Part shown: positions 5,889 through 6,079 of the stretch, piece after piece
Layout of the letters: every line of letters starts with the position of its first letter
Position numbering within the stretch: the stretch's first letter is position 1
Source: Bacillota bacterium
Lineage (GTDB): Bacteria > Bacillota > Clostridia > Tissierellales > Sedimentibacteraceae
Reading direction: 5' to 3'
Length of the DNA: 6,079 nucleotides
Assembly: GCA_029239575.1 (NCBI GenBank)
Contig: JARBUP010000180.1
Span: forward strand, 1-6,079
Position numbers and translations under genes: made by a program
Notes under the pieces: model-generated
Databases searched by the model: none
Seen by the model: the letters and a program-made list of their open reading frames with translations, nothing else
Told to the model about the DNA's origin: nothing

Positions 5889-6079
5889 GTTGTTTATATT
5901 TATTTTCACCGTGAGGGGTTAAGACATAAAAATTATGTAAAAGTATTTCTTCTTTATTGAAATTAAATTCATTGCAAAATTCTTCTAAATATGTGTTTAT
6001 TTCTTCCATATCATTATTAGAAGCAACTCTTGCTTCAATTTGTTTTGGAATATCAAATGGCAAATTGTTGCATCTTAAA
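5872..6079 (-). CDS. Unrecognised protein, C-terminal 68 residues (5' end outside window)
   Basis: The minus-strand frame is open from the window edge to a TAA at 5874-5872, so only the C-terminal part is visible. A TTG at 6063 could be read as a start, but the frame continues upstream (LRCNN precedes it) and no ribosome binding site is seen. The fragment contains IPKQIEARVASNNDMEEIN, then an acidic helical stretch (YLEEFCNEFNFNKEE) and ends KYKQLYINN. There is no signal peptide or membrane segment in this part. I do not recognise a family. The gene runs in the same direction as glnA and ends 110 bases before it; no T-run terminator is evident between them, so read-through is possible. Confidence 0.55.
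   Translation of the reverse strand, partial: LRCNNLPFDIPKQIEARVASNNDMEEINTYLEEFCNEFNFNKEEILLHNFYVLTPHGENKYKQLYINN

Overview
The window looks like chromosome of a low-GC Gram-positive anaerobe, most likely a member of the Clostridia (Bacillota). The reasons are the A+T-rich codon use, strong GGAGG-type ribosome binding sites, a GatCAB amidotransferase next to aspartyl-tRNA synthetase, and a short type I glutamine synthetase followed by an ANTAR regulator, an arrangement known from clostridia. The assignment is inferred from gene content; no ribosomal RNA or other species marker is present.

Left half (1-3642, plus strand): the 3' end of aspS is followed, after 82 bases, by the complete gatC, gatA and gatB genes. 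These three are packed as one translational unit: a 3-base gap between gatC and gatA, and an ATGA overlap between gatA and gatB. Together they suggest the indirect route to Asn-tRNA(Asn) and/or Gln-tRNA(Gln). A non-discriminating synthetase mischarges the tRNA with Asp or Glu, and GatCAB amidates it using glutamine as nitrogen donor.

Middle (3643-3791): a convergent intergenic region. It holds a compact GC-rich block with two competing hairpins that resembles a small dispersed repeat, then a strong terminator hairpin that can serve both strands.

Right half (3792-6079, minus strand): reading leftwards, the C-terminal end of an unrecognised gene, then glnA (glutamine synthetase), then an ANTAR-domain RNA-binding regulator with a degenerate receiver domain. 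glnA has a plausible promoter that overlaps an 11-bp perfect inverted repeat with a smaller hairpin nested inside it. The two halves meet metabolically: glutamine made by GlnA is the amide donor for GatCAB.

The points most worth a second look are: a glutamine synthetase lacking both residues matching Bacillus subtilis Arg62 and Glu304 (feedback inhibition and active-site flap); an ANTAR regulator whose phospho-acceptor Asp is Asn; the structured glnA leader, which does not show the standard ANTAR dual-hexaloop target; and the GC-rich repeat-like block between the convergent operons. No mobile-element gene, CRISPR array or tRNA gene was seen.
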